From contig WBMZ01012791.1 of NCBI GenBank assembly GCA_013400975.1, positions 124,001 to 188,000 of the forward strand: DNA of 64,000 bases, in the 5' to 3' direction. The translations under genes and the position numbers were made by a program. Shown here in pieces: positions 1 through 12,784 of the stretch (its first letter is position 1; every line of letters starts with the position of its first letter). The notes below the pieces were generated by a model. The model worked only from the letters and a program-made list of their open reading frames with translations, searched no databases and was not told the origin of the DNA. The DNA comes from Atrichornis clamosus (Eukaryota; Chordata; Aves; Passeriformes; Menuridae).

Positions 1-3000
1 TAGCACTGAAGGCATCTAAGGTGGCATTCTAGTACCCTTTTAATATTTAATGTTAAAGGGTCAAGTTTGTTGGTCTGATTCTGTCTTCCTAATAGATCAT
101 TCAGGCACCAGAGGGTCAGAAGGTGTCTGAAGTATTAAGAAAGGAGAAGTAACAGGCTGAGGTCTATAGCTCTCAGAAGTCCAGCAACCTCACTACAAGG
201 CAGCTCAGCATCTAGTGGGGGCCAATATCTAGCTTGTAATTATATCTAAGTTGTAATTAGGTTTGAACAATTGTTTGTGATATTTTAGATATGGTTTAGA
301 TGTTTTAGTTGTTTAGATAAGCCCATCTGAAACAAATTGCCCGAACTTTTCTGACCTCAAGAAAGTTTTGGGATGGTACCTAAGTTCCTATAATACTTAG
401 CTGGATACTGAGAACTACAAGACTTTTATCCACATGCTTTGCTTTTTGTGCTGCCTTGGCTGCTGTCCTGCCCTCCTGCCCCAGTCATGGTATCCTGATC
501 CTCCCAGGTCCTGCCATACCCTGCCCTTACCATTCAGCATCTCACACAAGCAGTGTCACACCGGACTGACGAACCTCTCATCCAGAGGAGCCACTCACAT
601 GTGCATAAGGTTAGTCCCTGTTCTCACAGCTTTCCAGGGGATCTCATCCCCTATTAAACAGCCTTTTGCAGCAGCTGCCTATGTCATAGCTCAGCAATTG
701 GGGAAAATCCACAACCCTCTTAGGAAAAGCGTGCCAGTGCCTTGTAGTGTCGCAAAGTTTGGTTAGCCCTCTGCTAGCCTCTGTGGAAGCTGAAAGCATC
801 TGGATCCTCCCTACATCTGGCACAGCACACAAGTCAGCTTGGCACAAAGGTGTTTTTGTGTCACATTTCCTGCAGTGTTATCTCAGATGTGACGGAATAA
901 AAACCCTGTTCTTGTCCAAACTGTGCAAGATCATGTCAGGAACGAAGTTTATTTCAGTTGCAGGGAGAACTGACTTTATCATAAGTAAGCTTCAGAGGAA
1001 CTTACACATACTATCATAATCATTTACCTGCTATCTGTTCCACTTCAGTAATTCCAATTACAGGACATGGTAATTTGACAAGTATATGACATGCAATTTA
1101 AAAGAGTTTTAAATGTACCAGCCACTAAGGCTCTCCTAATCTGATCTAGCTCAATCCAAATCCTTTCTGGGAGCAGCACAACCCACACTGCACGGCAGTG
1201 AGAAAGGCAGGCTGGGAGCTGTTGTGAGAGCAGATGGTTCAGTGGGCCGCAGCTGATTTGTAGCTCATGTGAGCATGAAGTATTTATTGCACTCAGGAGC
1301 TATTCTTGTTTAAATACCCTTACATATTGTCTTTGCCACTGTTCCTATTATGTTTCCAGTAATGAAGTTGAACGTGCTTGTGCTAAATCCTCCCCATTGT
1401 GAGCACATTTGGGGATTTCTGCCTGAAGAGCTGTTTCCAGGTGCCCCTGCCATGATAGCTAGAATTAATTCAAGAAGAGGTGACAGAAGTATCTTTCTTC
1501 TGGCCTAAATAGGGAACAATTATAATATCTCCTGCCTGCTAAGGTGAGCTTTTAACCTCTGGAGATGAAGGCAGTGGAAACTCTTGGGAAATGTTTTGTA
1601 TGAAAAATTTAATTATTCTTTCTTAAAACAGAAAATAAGTCAAAATTAAAACACTTATGAAAACAGTTGAATGGTGCGTATTTTAAGAAAAGTGTTTTGG
1701 GAAAGATTTGGCTCCAAAAGCAGAGGAGGGTTCATCTACTACAGGCAGATACAGAAACTTTTACTTCTAATGTCTTGTGCCTTCCTCTTGACCTTCCCTT
1801 CCCACCAGTCTTCACTGCAGAACTTGGTTATTATAACCGAACTGTGTCTGAACACTGGGTGCGGGTCCCAAACAGGCTTTTTTTTCTGCTGGAAGTCTGT
1901 TCGTTTCTGTCGTGATAGGTCTGTGGTTAGTTTTGCACAAACTGTCTTAACAAGAAAGTTGTGTACAACTTTTCTTGTCCTGTTTGGCCTTTTCCACCCA
2001 ATCTGTTCTGTCCTGAAGATTATTTTGAACTGTTTCAGAAGAAACTGACTTCTCATTCATGGGGAATTAAATCTGGGTAACAGGAAGAAGGTTTCTCCTT
2101 TTTTTAAATGCTGGAAAAGTGGAAAATCTACATGCTCTAGAGTCAGGATTTCAAATGTTGTAAGAGGCATGTTGTCATGTCATTACTCTTTCTACTGCCT
2201 TCACAAAAAAATTACCAAGAGCCTCATTCCCTTTCCGTATCGGGAGATCACAGCCTGTGCACGTTCAGTTAGGATTTACTAGGTAGTGCTTGTGATATTC
2301 TCCAGAGAGAACATCAACAGTTGCCTCCTCAGACCTGTCATAATGTGTAAGTGTATCTGTGCATGGGCTACACTGGAGCAGAGAGATCTCAGCAGAGCTT
2401 TCTCCAAATATTGCTTTATTTTCTGGCATTCAGATGTGCTTCCTACACCTTCCAGACCTTTTTCAGACTGTAGTTACTATAAAAAATCTTATAATGGTGT
2501 TTTGCCACCAAGACCATAGTTAAAATGTTATTCTCATGTGGCTGTTCAAGGATAATGTTTTTTGTGAGGACAGCTCTGCAGACAAGCAAACATTCAGAAC
2601 AAGCGAATCTGGAAGATGCAATAATTCTCTCCAGAGTGGATTCTGTGTAGTGAGTGATACATGAATGCCATGCTGAATAATGAGTTAAAAATGAACACTT
2701 TTAGAACAAATACTCCAGATGTTAGAGCCCCACTCTACTCAGGTCGCTAGGGACTTGCATGATGTAGCTCTGGGCAGTACTGTTCCTCCACAAAGATTTT
2801 CACTGCCTAGATGTAATGCTCCTTTATGTCCTTTTCAGATATCAAACCCAAGACCTCACCTGCACGTCCTTGTTGTCTTCCTTAAACTGTGTCCATGGAA
2901 CGACTCATTTCCTTGCCTCACTCTTCAGCTAAGAAACAGCTGTGCAAGTCTCCAGTGAAATAAGGGTTGTTTGATTTGTCTTGTATGTGCTTATAGTTAC

Positions 3001-4696
3001 TGATTTAGAGGCAAGGCAGGAAAGCATTTTGAAAAGTTGAATGTTCTTGGTTTCTTCTCTGGGCTCCATCCTGTCCCATGGCTTGTTGCCATCTCTCTGC
3101 TGACAGTTGCCTGCCTTTTGGATCATACTCCAGTGAAGGAGAGGCATTGAGTCTGCCAGGTTTGAAGTGAGCATCTAGTGAGGGAGAAGAGGATGGACTC
3201 AGCCACTGAAGGGAAGAAGAGCAGATTGAACAAATACTATTTGTCAAAATAGGCAATAATTGACCTATGTTGTAATGACATAGGTTTAGAAGTTGCAACT
3301 ATTTGATTGTGTATTACTGCCCTTGTTCAGTTATTTCATTGCACTCCAGAAAGCATCTATAATTTGTGTTTTAGCAAGAAAAAACAATAAAAAAAGTCTA
3401 ACAAGACTAGCTTTAGCCAAGAGAAGCCGTTTGCTTGTAGCTTGTTGACATTTGAGTCTAGTTCAGGATTTCATGGGTTTACAATTCTAAATCCTACTTG
3501 CCCATAGGATCCAAATAGCTGCTTCCAAATTAAAATTCTGTGCAAAACTACAGTAATTTGGCAAGAAAGGATCTATTGCAGCCTGTTATTGTTGAATAGA
3601 GGTGATAACACCTCCTTTGCAGTTTCACATGTTCCCTTTGTTTTTGTGGTGAACTTTCCAAAATTAGGTGCCTAATTCTGACAAGAAGACAAAGCTTTCC
3701 TGGCACAAGGAATTTCAGCTAAAGTAATCTGGCTGCAACTGAATTCTTTGGAAATATGTAGGTTGCATTTGGAGAGTACTTGACTGCTTCCTTAATGCAT
3801 TTGCTTGGTGTAATCCCTTGGGACATGTCTCCAGGGGCAAGGAAGCTTTCTAAAGCACTTCTTCAAAGTTCTGTCTCCATTAATAACTTCATGGCAAGAG
3901 AAGATATTTCATACAACCAGGAGGGTGCAATTTATAAATTAAAGACACCTAAGGGAATAGTTTCTCATTCAGTTAAAAGCTACAACTGTGTACCTTAGTT
4001 ATGTGAATATTTTGAATTATTTCTCTTTTATAAGAATTTCAGAAAACATGAGGGATTGTTTATTAGTTGTTTTTCTTTTGATGAAAAAAAGGCTAAAACA
4101 AATCGCTCATATTATTAAGGAATAAGTATAGCTTTTACATATTAACTCCAAATCAGACTGCTGCAATGGACTTGCTCAACCTAGCCCCTACCTGAACTCT
4201 GTGAGTACATTAACACCACTGCATGCGTCTTTGCATTTCTTCCTTCTCTCTTCTGCTACAGATTGAGTTATTAGTGAAAAATCTCGTAACCCATGTACGG
4301 ACCCTGAGCATATCAGAGGGGAAATTTTTGTACTGCTATAATTTGCAAGGTCTAGCTGTTGAATCCCAGCTCTCAAGGCTGTAGATTAGCGGTTGGGATT
4401 TGTCACCTGAGGTTGTGTCTGTCCCTAGAACTCATGCTATTTCACCATTTTATTTCCAATCAAAAGTCTAACTATACTCTGGGTTCAACATGTTTGTGAA
4501 GTTTCACCTCTGTATGCTATCAATAAATCCCTGTTTTCACAGGCATACTTAAACCATGACAGGCTCTCTCTCTGTGAGGAATTAAAAACCTTAGTCAAGT
4601 ACTGAAGAATTTAGAGCAATGTGGTCATTCAGTGATGATTGGCTCTGACTGAAATGAAACACTTGACCTCTGCGGGAAGACACTTCACTCATAAAG
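1..4696. other. Non-coding sequence, no gene seen
   Basis: Open frames here are short (up to 125 codons), overlap on both strands, and show no known domain or splice-supported exon. The overlapping frames near 1667-2056 are open on both strands, as expected by chance. No interspersed repeat was recognised. If CRACD has a distal first exon to the left, this would be intronic; otherwise it is intergenic. Confidence 0.5.
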
Positions 4697-5668
4697 TCAC
4701 AGAATGGGTCAGGTTGGAAGGGACCACAGTGGGTCATGTGGTCCAATCTTCCTCCTTTAGAGTCATCCTAGAGCACAGTGCATAGGATTGTGCCCAGATG
4801 GTTCTTGAATATATCCAGTGAGGGAGACTCCACAACTGCTTTGGACAATCTGTTCCAGTGCTTGGTCACCTGCACAGTAAGGAAGTTCTTCCTATTCAGG
4901 TGGAACTTCCTGTGCATCAGTTTCTGCCCACTACCCCTTGTCCTATTGCTTGGCACCATTGAGAAGAGCCTGGCTCCATCCTCTGACACTCTCCCTTCAG
5001 ACATTTAGAGACATGGATGAGGTCCCCTCTCAGCCATCTTCTCTTGAGCCTGAACCGGCCCAGCTCCCTCAGCCTTTCCTCATAAGAGAGGTGCTCCAAT
5101 CCCTCAATCATCTTTGTTCCCTTCACTGGACCTGCTCCAGGAGCTCCATGTCTCTCTTGGCCTGAGGAGCCCAGAACTGGACACCGCACTCCAGATGTGG
5201 CCTCACCAGGCCTGAGTAGAGGGGCAGGATCACCGCCCTCGACCAACTGGCAATGCTCTTCCAAATGCATCCCAGGATACCATTGGCCTTTTTGGCCACA
5301 AGGACACAGTGTTGATTCATGGGCAGCTTGTCGTCCACCAGGAGCCCCAGGTCCTTCTCTGCAGAGCTGCTTCCCAGTAGGTCAATCCCAGCCTGTGCTG
5401 GTCCATGGGGTTATTCCTCCCCAGGTGCAGGACCCTGTATTTGTCTTTGCTGAATTTCAGGAGGTTCTTCTCTGCCCACCTCTCCAGCCTGTGGAGGCCC
5501 TTCTGAAGGGCTGCACAGCTCTCTGGGGTATTTTCCACTCCTCCCAGCTTTGTGTCACCAGTGAACTTGCTGAGGAGGCATCTGACCCTTCATCCAAGTC
5601 ACTGATGGATAAGCTGGGGGATGCCACTAGTGACAGGCCTTCAACTAGACCCTGCGCAATTACCTGCC
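4697..5668 (-). mobile_element. CR1 LINE, 5'-truncated, minus strand
   Basis: The plus strand starts with the reverse complement of a typical avian CR1 3' end (TCACAGAATGGGTCAGGTTGG, then AAGGGACCACAG) and continues through the well-known CR1 body. The element therefore reads on the minus strand with its 3' end at 4697. It covers about 970 bp of a family whose full length is about 4.5 kb, so it is strongly 5'-truncated, as most CR1 copies are. The far end is placed near 5668, where CR1-like sequence fades into AT-rich DNA. CR1 lacks a poly-A tail and ends in short repeats related to ATTCTATG; the 3' end here is slightly eroded. Confidence 0.93.
4768..5620 (-). pseudogene. CR1 ORF2 C-terminal remnant with at least three frameshifts
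   Basis: Minus-strand translation recovers the C-terminal part of the CR1 ORF2 protein (the region after the reverse transcriptase core) in successive frames. In protein order these are a piece with WAEKNLLKFSKDK and VLHLGRNNP (5317-5538), a piece with KKANGILGCI and LYSGLVRPHLE (5123-5338), a piece with GLEHLSYEERLRELG (4917-5270), and a last piece with [20 protein letters not shown] (4768-5004), which ends at a stop close to the usual end. Each handover changes frame, so there are at least three frameshifts. The ISDLDEG motif near 5615 also sits out of frame with what follows. The copy is inactive. Long plus-strand frames here are antisense artefacts. Confidence 0.85.
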
Positions 5669-6363
5669 AAGAAAGGTTTTTCTTCATAATATAATTGAAA
5701 AATCTGTTGTTTTCCTGGTAAAAATGTAACTCAGTGAAGTGTCCTCCTTTTCTAGGAAAAAATCTATTAATTTAATGGCATGAAACAGATCTTTATAGAA
5801 ATGTGTTAAACTTATGTACCGGTTACTCTAAGAGCTGTTAAATTTAAACAAGTCTGGCATCCTTTCCAATTCCTTATATTCTAGAGATTTACCTATTAAA
5901 GTGCAAGAGAAAAGCCTAAGAAGTCTACAGGGAATACACTGGCACTTACTTGGAAGAGTTCCATCCCAGTATTTTTGATAAAATAATGTGTTCTGTTACT
6001 GTGGTACGATTTTCTGGTTAAGTTCAGGTCTTGGAAGACAAGCATTGGTGTACCATAGCTTTTGGAGTACTCACAAGGGTGTCCAGAAGGAAGGAAGGTC
6101 ACATATGAGAAGAATTGTGAAACGAATTGTTATAATAAGTGGAGAAGTCCCAGATGTCTTCAGTGCAGGGCAGATCTTGCTGCCATTACCTGTGTCATGT
6201 CCATTTTGTGAAAAAAAAAGAACTTTCAAGCCTTCTAGAGCTGTCTTTTTTCTATAATACAGGGATGAATATAATTCTGTCATCTTTAGTTTTGGTGTGA
6301 CACAGGCTGTAGCATTTGCCAATAGGAATGTATAAAGCCTTTCATATAAACTTAGAATTTGAC

Positions 6364-6425
6364 CTTTTTTCCTCCTTTTATCCTGCTTTTCTTCCTTGCT
6401 TCTTTTCCTGCTTTTTCCTTTTTCA
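6364..6425. repeat. Pyrimidine-rich low-complexity tract
   Basis: About 60 bases are nearly all C and T, in irregular CTTTT and CCTT runs, followed by AAACAG. It resembles an oversized splice-acceptor tract, but no coding exon follows, so it is treated as low-complexity sequence. Confidence 0.6.
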
Positions 6426-7649
6426 AACAGTGTTATCTGGTTTAGTGTACACTAAGGAGTAGACTAATTCTTAGGCTTTTACTTCTAAGTGGGAAAAAGA
6501 CACACTGACAGATAAGAAAAAGCATATTTGTTATTTGTCATCATACCTTTTCTAAAACTACCTCTGTTGCTATTGAAACTTACATTTTTTCAGATTTTTT
6601 TTTTTGTTATTTCAAACTAATGAACTTTTGTACCTCTCAGGATGTCTTTTGATAACATTTTGAGTGTTTTCCAAAAATCACTTTCCAGCATAGGGAATAT
6701 TTTTTTTAATATCAAGGGCAGATGGACTTATCAAAGATTTGAAGTTGTATTTGCCTTAGGCATGCATGCTAGACTGGTTATTTAGGCTTGTTGAACCTAA
6801 ACCAAAGATGGAACAAGCTGGAAACATTCACTCTATGCTTTTATGTAAATTTTTCAGGAATTCTATTCTGAGATCCTGGCAGAAGTATTCTGGGACCAAA
6901 ATTTCTGGTAGTATTTTAGTACTTCTTGGAAACTGAAATAGGGGATGCAAAATCTTGTGAAAGCTTCTTAGACATTTTATTTAAAAATAGATGTTGAAAA
7001 GAGCATTCCCAATTATAGCCGAATGATTCATCTGCTGGTAGTGGGGTATCAGCACTGGTATCCTATCTGCTCACCTGCTTTCGTTGCCATAGCAGATCCA
7101 CACGTTTCCTGCTCTGGGTATATATGTGCAACTTCTGTAGCTGGCATTGAGATGTCCTTAGATTTTCCTCCCTGCTCATTTGTTTGAACAAATCCTCTAT
7201 GTTTGTACTTCCTATAGAGTTCTCTCAAATCTAACCACTCATATCAGCTGTATTTCTTAATTCCCAGTGACCATCATGGTAATTCCAGCATCACTGAGAA
7301 ATTATTTACCATTGGGCAATATCTGAAATACTGACGTGAAATAATGCAGGAAGTAATTGAAACAGTTTTTATTTTCTGATATCATAACATACCACTATCA
7401 CAAATACCAAACTTTAAACTTTATAGACATCTGGAAAAGTGGTTTGTAATCAGGTCCTTTTTGGTGACCACTATCACTTTCATTTTGCTCTACTTAGCTC
7501 TCAGAAAACAGGGAAAATGAAGAGAGAAACAAATACAGGATCGATGCACTGAAAGTCTTAGGAGCGTTGGGATCTCTGGATTTAAAAGAGCACAATGAAA
7601 AGTGAATCTACACTTGGAATACTCCCCTGGCAGTGAAGAACCCCTTGCC

Positions 7650-7800
7650 TTTCAATGACAAACTGTGGATGATTGACCTTGACTAGCTGCCCACCCAGCC
7701 TTTTTCTCCCTCCCTCTCCTCAGCAGGACAAAGGGAGAAAATACCCTCCTGCCAACTCCAACCCCTTCTTCCCAGGCTCATCTCATACACAAACAGACAT
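7650..7800. mobile_element. Probable remnant of an avian LTR-type retroelement
   Basis: The stretch beginning GATGATTGACCTTGACTAGC, then a pyrimidine-rich block, CTCAGCAGGACAAAGGGAGA and CTTCTTCCCAGGCTCATCTC, resembles a widespread avian repeat that I associate from memory with LTR retroelement sequence. Only scattered blocks remain and the intervening bases are lost or diverged. No coding frame, primer-binding site or paired LTR is visible, so it would be an old, fragmentary, non-functional copy. The family name and orientation cannot be settled by eye. Confidence 0.35.
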
Positions 7801-9605
7801 CAAATATACATTTCAAAACTCTCAGAATTTTTTCAGCACCCTGATATAACAGCTAAATAAGCATCTGTTCAAATAGCATCCTGCTTTCTGTTGCACAGCC
7901 CACTCTGCAGAATGTGCCCCAGCTCTGTGACAGTGGAGTCTGTAACTGAGCTGCTGCTGGGCTTTACCAAGTTCTCTGAGCTCTACCAGGAGAACCTGCT
8001 CCTCCTGGGAAACTGTGGTCTCGGTTTATTGTGTTGCTGGAAATGCCAGGTAGGACACACGTGTCCATGGAAATACAGCAGCTTCTGTTCCTATCTCCTT
8101 TCCTCTCTCTTCAGGGCATGCTACTTGAATGGGTTAATCTTTCAAATTTCTGCCCATTTTCCTAGTCTCAACACTGTCTCACAGAGACAAAGTAGTGGAT
8201 TTAAGCATCTCTGCTACTGGCAGCTGACATATTTGCCTTCCACCCTCTCATTCTTAGAGGTGCCCTATTAAGGTTGTTGTTGAACAGTATGAGAAACATA
8301 GCACTGATCCATAGGCTTGTCACAATGTCTTACTGCTGGGATAGCAGCGGTTCCAAAAACATATTGGATGCCTCTCAAACTTAGAAAAAGACCTAATGCT
8401 TTTCCAGAAGAGCATGTAAATCATATCATTAGAGCAACAACAGCCTAGGAAATTAAAAGCATAGGAAAGCTTCCTAATCCATACTTCTTTTCACATGGAG
8501 ACAGAAAGCATGAAGGTTGTCAGATCAATGAAAATATCCGCAGGAGTGAACGCTTCTTATTCAGTGTCCCAAAATGCAAAAGACAAAGACAAACACACAC
8601 TGCTGTTGCTATGCTTTCACAGGTACCTTTCTTTCACTCTTCATACATTTTCTGTGTGTCACACCAGAGGTGCTGGTGGCACAACCAGCTGTACCTGAAA
8701 AGGGACATCTGAACTGCTTTAAAATCTCACTGACTTGACAGAATGTGTGGTGTTCACAACAAACTTGATCCGGAGGATTTTTCTGATAATTTATTACTAG
8801 AAAAAATGTCCAGTATGAATCCATTTAATGCTATAATATAGATCTTATTAATAAATTCCTATTAAAATAAAGGACTCATTTTACAATTGGTTGCTTTTTA
8901 AAAGGGCTTTTACATCTGATAGATATTTGTTTTTGTAAGAAAAACTTCAGCAAAAGATGTATTTTCCAATTTGAAAATAAACACAGTAAAGATATTCATC
9001 TCTTGCTTCACTTTGCTGGGAGACAGAGCTATGTAAGTAAAGAAACAGCATGACACTGAATAATAAGCAGCGTACATTCATCTTTTCTAGGAGCTGGAGT
9101 TGTAGCCCACCACAATTACCAAAAGATGACTTTTTGAATAACTATAAAATTTGGCATGCATTTCCTTGAGATTAAAAAAGACACAGCAAGAAGACCTTAG
9201 AGTTTGGGGAAGAGGAAGAATAATCTTTTAAAATGATTTCTTATTTATTCTGTTGTTTAATTCAACAAAACCACAAACGTCAAACCGGCATTTATCAAAT
9301 GTGTTCTAAGATATGTCCCTGAATAGGCCACGTGGGAAAAAAAGACAATTTCTAGCAGAGCTGTCATTACTTTCAAGTCAATATTTGATATTTAAATAGA
9401 TATTAATTAGTTTTAAGCTCTGTGAAAGGTCCCTTGCCCTATTAACTGTTTTATTAATTCTGCTGACTAATGCTGTGGATTTTGTATTTATTTTCTGGTA
9501 AGATCACATTGTGAAATGCAAATAAAAAATTTTTTGATGGTTGAAGCTTTCTTTAGTCTGTTGTAAAATCCTGAAGACTGATTGTGTATATATGCCTGAG
9601 TGGGT

Positions 9606-9637
9606 GAATATATATATTTTTGCACACACATATATTT
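9606..9637. repeat. Small TA/CA simple-repeat tract
   Basis: Short alternating runs (AATATATATA, then GCACACACATATAT) form an imperfect dinucleotide microsatellite. It is too short for confident length-variation claims. Confidence 0.5.
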
Positions 9638-12619
9638 TATGGGGGGTATTCCTTATCACTGCTAGTAAAAGGTGTGGGAACTTTGCTGCTGATAAGGGGA
9701 AATTCTCCTTGTCAAGTGGAGAGATATTAATGTGCTTTCTGGAAAAGTAGTATATTTTATTCATGGAAGTGTCAGGGAATTGAAAGAAATATGGTTCCAT
9801 GGTATTTGGTGTGGGTCATTTCAAGAGGATCTAAACTAGAGAGTCATGATTTAAGTGATTTTTTTTAACTTCCTTTGAGCCTTTTGATTTTATTATAGTT
9901 TTACAGAACTGTTTTTTCACAAACACCCATGTAATATCTATCATCTTTCACTACCTGCAGTGCTTTATTAAACGAACACAACAAACATTGAAAGTCCTAA
10001 GCAAGAAATGATGCATTCAATAGAAGACCGTCAAACTTTAATACAGTAAATTATATCCTTTCCTCATCCCTCCTTATCTCTTGGGAATAGTACACCTCAT
10101 ATTTTATATCCTTAGGATAACTAGAAACAGGGAAACAATTGGTTCTCACCACTCCATTTTTTACCTTCTCTCTTTTTATATGTGAGGGAGAAAATTTAGG
10201 AGGTTACAAGCTTTTCAGGAATGGAACTACTGATTTATCACTAAGTAATATTAATCTCATCTGGACAATGTAGCTCTTTGCATAAAGATTTCTTGCAGAG
10301 AAAGAGTGTCAAGTCTGTGCAATCTCACTTCTTAATTTCCAGATAATATGAGTACAAGGGAGGAGAAAAGCACAGACCCTTCTGTGTCATTTTTTACCAC
10401 CCAAGCAATGATACATCAGTATGAGAAAGGTAGAGTGAATTTTATGTGGCAACGACCAAAACACCTGTCAGGATAAGGATACTGGGATGCCAGTAACCAT
10501 CAACTGCAGTTTCAGAGCCAGATTGTCATATTAGGACAGACTGAAAAACTATCTGGAACAAGCTAGAAAAATACGATACTTCAGCTATACTCATATAGCT
10601 AGTTGGAAAACAAGTTATGACGTACAGAAAAGGTAGTCTGGGCCACTTGTCAGGTAGAATCATTGCATGCAGCTGGAATGACACTCAGTTGAGTTCTCTT
10701 GCTGTGTTAGCAGGATGAAGACACCAGTGAAATGCTCCCTCTGTAATTTCTCTCTACAGAGAAGAAAAAAATGTAGAATGTCAATCACAGAGCTGCTGGC
10801 CCCAAAGAATTGTCCAACATGGGTTCATTTGGCTAACTTTATCAGAGACAACATCTCTTCCTCTCTGCCAGAGGACAAACCTAATTTTTTTCCCCCATAG
10901 AAATCTCTGTTCTTTTTCCATCAGTGAAGATGTTTATGTGTTGAACAACCTTGTTGGGAGAACTCGCAGTCACCATCCTGTCTCATTTAAATTCCCTTTA
11001 AAGGACTGCTGTCCTCATGATGCCATTAAGATACCTGTAATTATTGGGAAACTTGGGAATAACTGAATATTTTGTTCTAGATACCACAAAAAGTCTCTGT
11101 CAAATGCCATAACATGGAGTTCACAGAGCTTGGATCTGGGTACTTTGGATCTATGATCCTTATTTAATGTAGCAGCAGCTTTACCCCTGGAGGCATTTTC
11201 CTTGTCTGACTTCATGCCAGCAGCTGCCCTTTATCCTGGCTTTGCTGGCAGCTTTTGCCACCCGTGTCTTCCATGCTACCACCGCGGGAATGGGCCAGGA
11301 AGTGAGTTCTGCTGGAGCAGCTGCAGTCCTAGGCACTGACAGGCGAGGGAGCTGGGCTGAAGAGACAGAGCCCCAAACAGCTGGACTCCTCCCACGGCAT
11401 TGCGTGTGGGGGTGGTTTCTGTCACCCAGTGAGGCTGGGAGAGCTGGGTGATTCCTTAAGCAGAGGTTCTGTTTGTGTGGTTGATCTCCATCTTCCCCAG
11501 GACGTTGCTGCATGCCACAGGTTGGACCTTGGTGGTCTGTGTTAACAGCTTTACACCGTTTACCAGCTTAGACACAATGACTATTCTTGTGCTCTTAAAG
11601 TTAGCAAGATGTATTTTACATCTGTTAAATGCCTCTCCTCAGGCAAGCCTTCGATGAAACAAAGACATCAGGCAGGGTTCCTGCTCTAAATTATTGAACT
11701 GTGACCTCATTTGTCTTCAGAAGCGTCTGCTTTTTGCCACCCATGACCTGTGGTGCTTGAGATAAAAACACAAAGCCTGTCAGAAGAAATCTGCTCTGGT
11801 ATCAGGATGGATGCTCTTGTGTTTACTGCCCACTGGTGCGTGGCACTGCTGACTAGAAGACTTTCTACCTATACAGCATGTTGCGTTTTTGCTTCTCTAG
11901 TTACCCAAAGATGAGGTCACTCAGTTCATTAATGATTTATGTTTATGTAGTGCCTTTCTTCAGAGAGCTTCCAAGGTAGCTGGCAAGCTTATATCTCCAT
12001 GAGTGAATACCTGAAACAGACTGTTAGTGATTTCTCCATAGACTGAGGACCTGGTACAAGAAACTCCTTTTTCTCTCTCTTCTCGGATATACACTAGGAT
12101 TAGGCATCTTTACTCCATGAGGCTTGTGCTGTCGGTGCACTTTGTGATATGACATTCCTCAAAGAGGAGTTTCTCCCTTTTTTCTTTTTCTTTCAAGTTC
12201 ATTTGACAGAGGTTTTTTTTTAACTTTTAGTCTGTAGGGCAAGATCCTATTCCACAAACAACCTTAGAGCCTCATTTAAGTCAGCCTGTAACACAGAACT
12301 CAATTTAGATCAAGTAAAGGGAATAGAAACTGGTCACGTAATACTGAAAATAACTTTTCTAGCTGTGTTTGGAAGTAGTGTGGTTATATAGCCAGGAATG
12401 ACACATAACCATAGAACAGTACTTTTAATTGCATTTTTAGTAACTGGATGATTTTGCCATCATAAAATAATCCTGCAATGGTTGATGAGCTGTATTATCA
12501 TTTAAGGTACTGCAAGGAAAGGTGCAACATTTTTTTCTCGGCATTAGAGGTTATACTTGGCATAATAAACAGAGAGGGAAACACATAGATCTTGTTAGTG
12601 GAATGAAGACATGGTAATA

Positions 12620-12727
12620 TTTGATATTCTTGTCTTTTAGAGTGTATTAGGAGCATTTCTAATTTAAGATGTTTGATATTCTTGTCTTTTAGAGTGTATT
12701 AGGAGCATTTCTAATTTAAGATGTTTG
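12620..12727. repeat. Perfect 52-bp tandem duplication
   Basis: The 52-bp unit beginning TTTGATATTCTTGTCTTTTAG occurs at 12620-12671 and again at 12672-12723, with no mismatch that I can see; the match continues four bases into the start of a third unit. Perfect identity in otherwise unconstrained sequence suggests a recent event, by slippage or patch repair, or an assembly artefact. The unit is AT-rich and has no obvious coding content. Confidence 0.95.
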
Positions 12728-12740
12728 TGGTACTTGAGAA

Positions 12741-12784
12741 AGAACACGATATATTGTTTTAAGAGAACATGATATATTGTTTCC
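12741..12784. repeat. 23-bp near-perfect tandem duplication
   Basis: AGAACACGATATATTGTTTT at 12741 is repeated 23 bases later as AGAACATGATATATTGTTTC, with one internal difference plus a diverging end. It lies 14 bases after the 52-bp duplication, so the two form a local cluster of duplication. Confidence 0.85.

Noticed and set aside
1667..2056. Overlapping frames on both strands (82, 125 and 105 codons)
   Set aside because: Three overlapping open frames without any domain or repeat similarity are best explained by chance.
5197..5694. 165-codon plus-strand open frame
   Set aside because: It is the antisense of the minus-strand CR1 ORF2 remnant; the coding similarity is on the other strand.
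11181..11513. 110-codon minus-strand frame in a GC-richer patch
   Set aside because: A plus-strand frame is open over the same region, there is no domain, and no exon boundaries fit.
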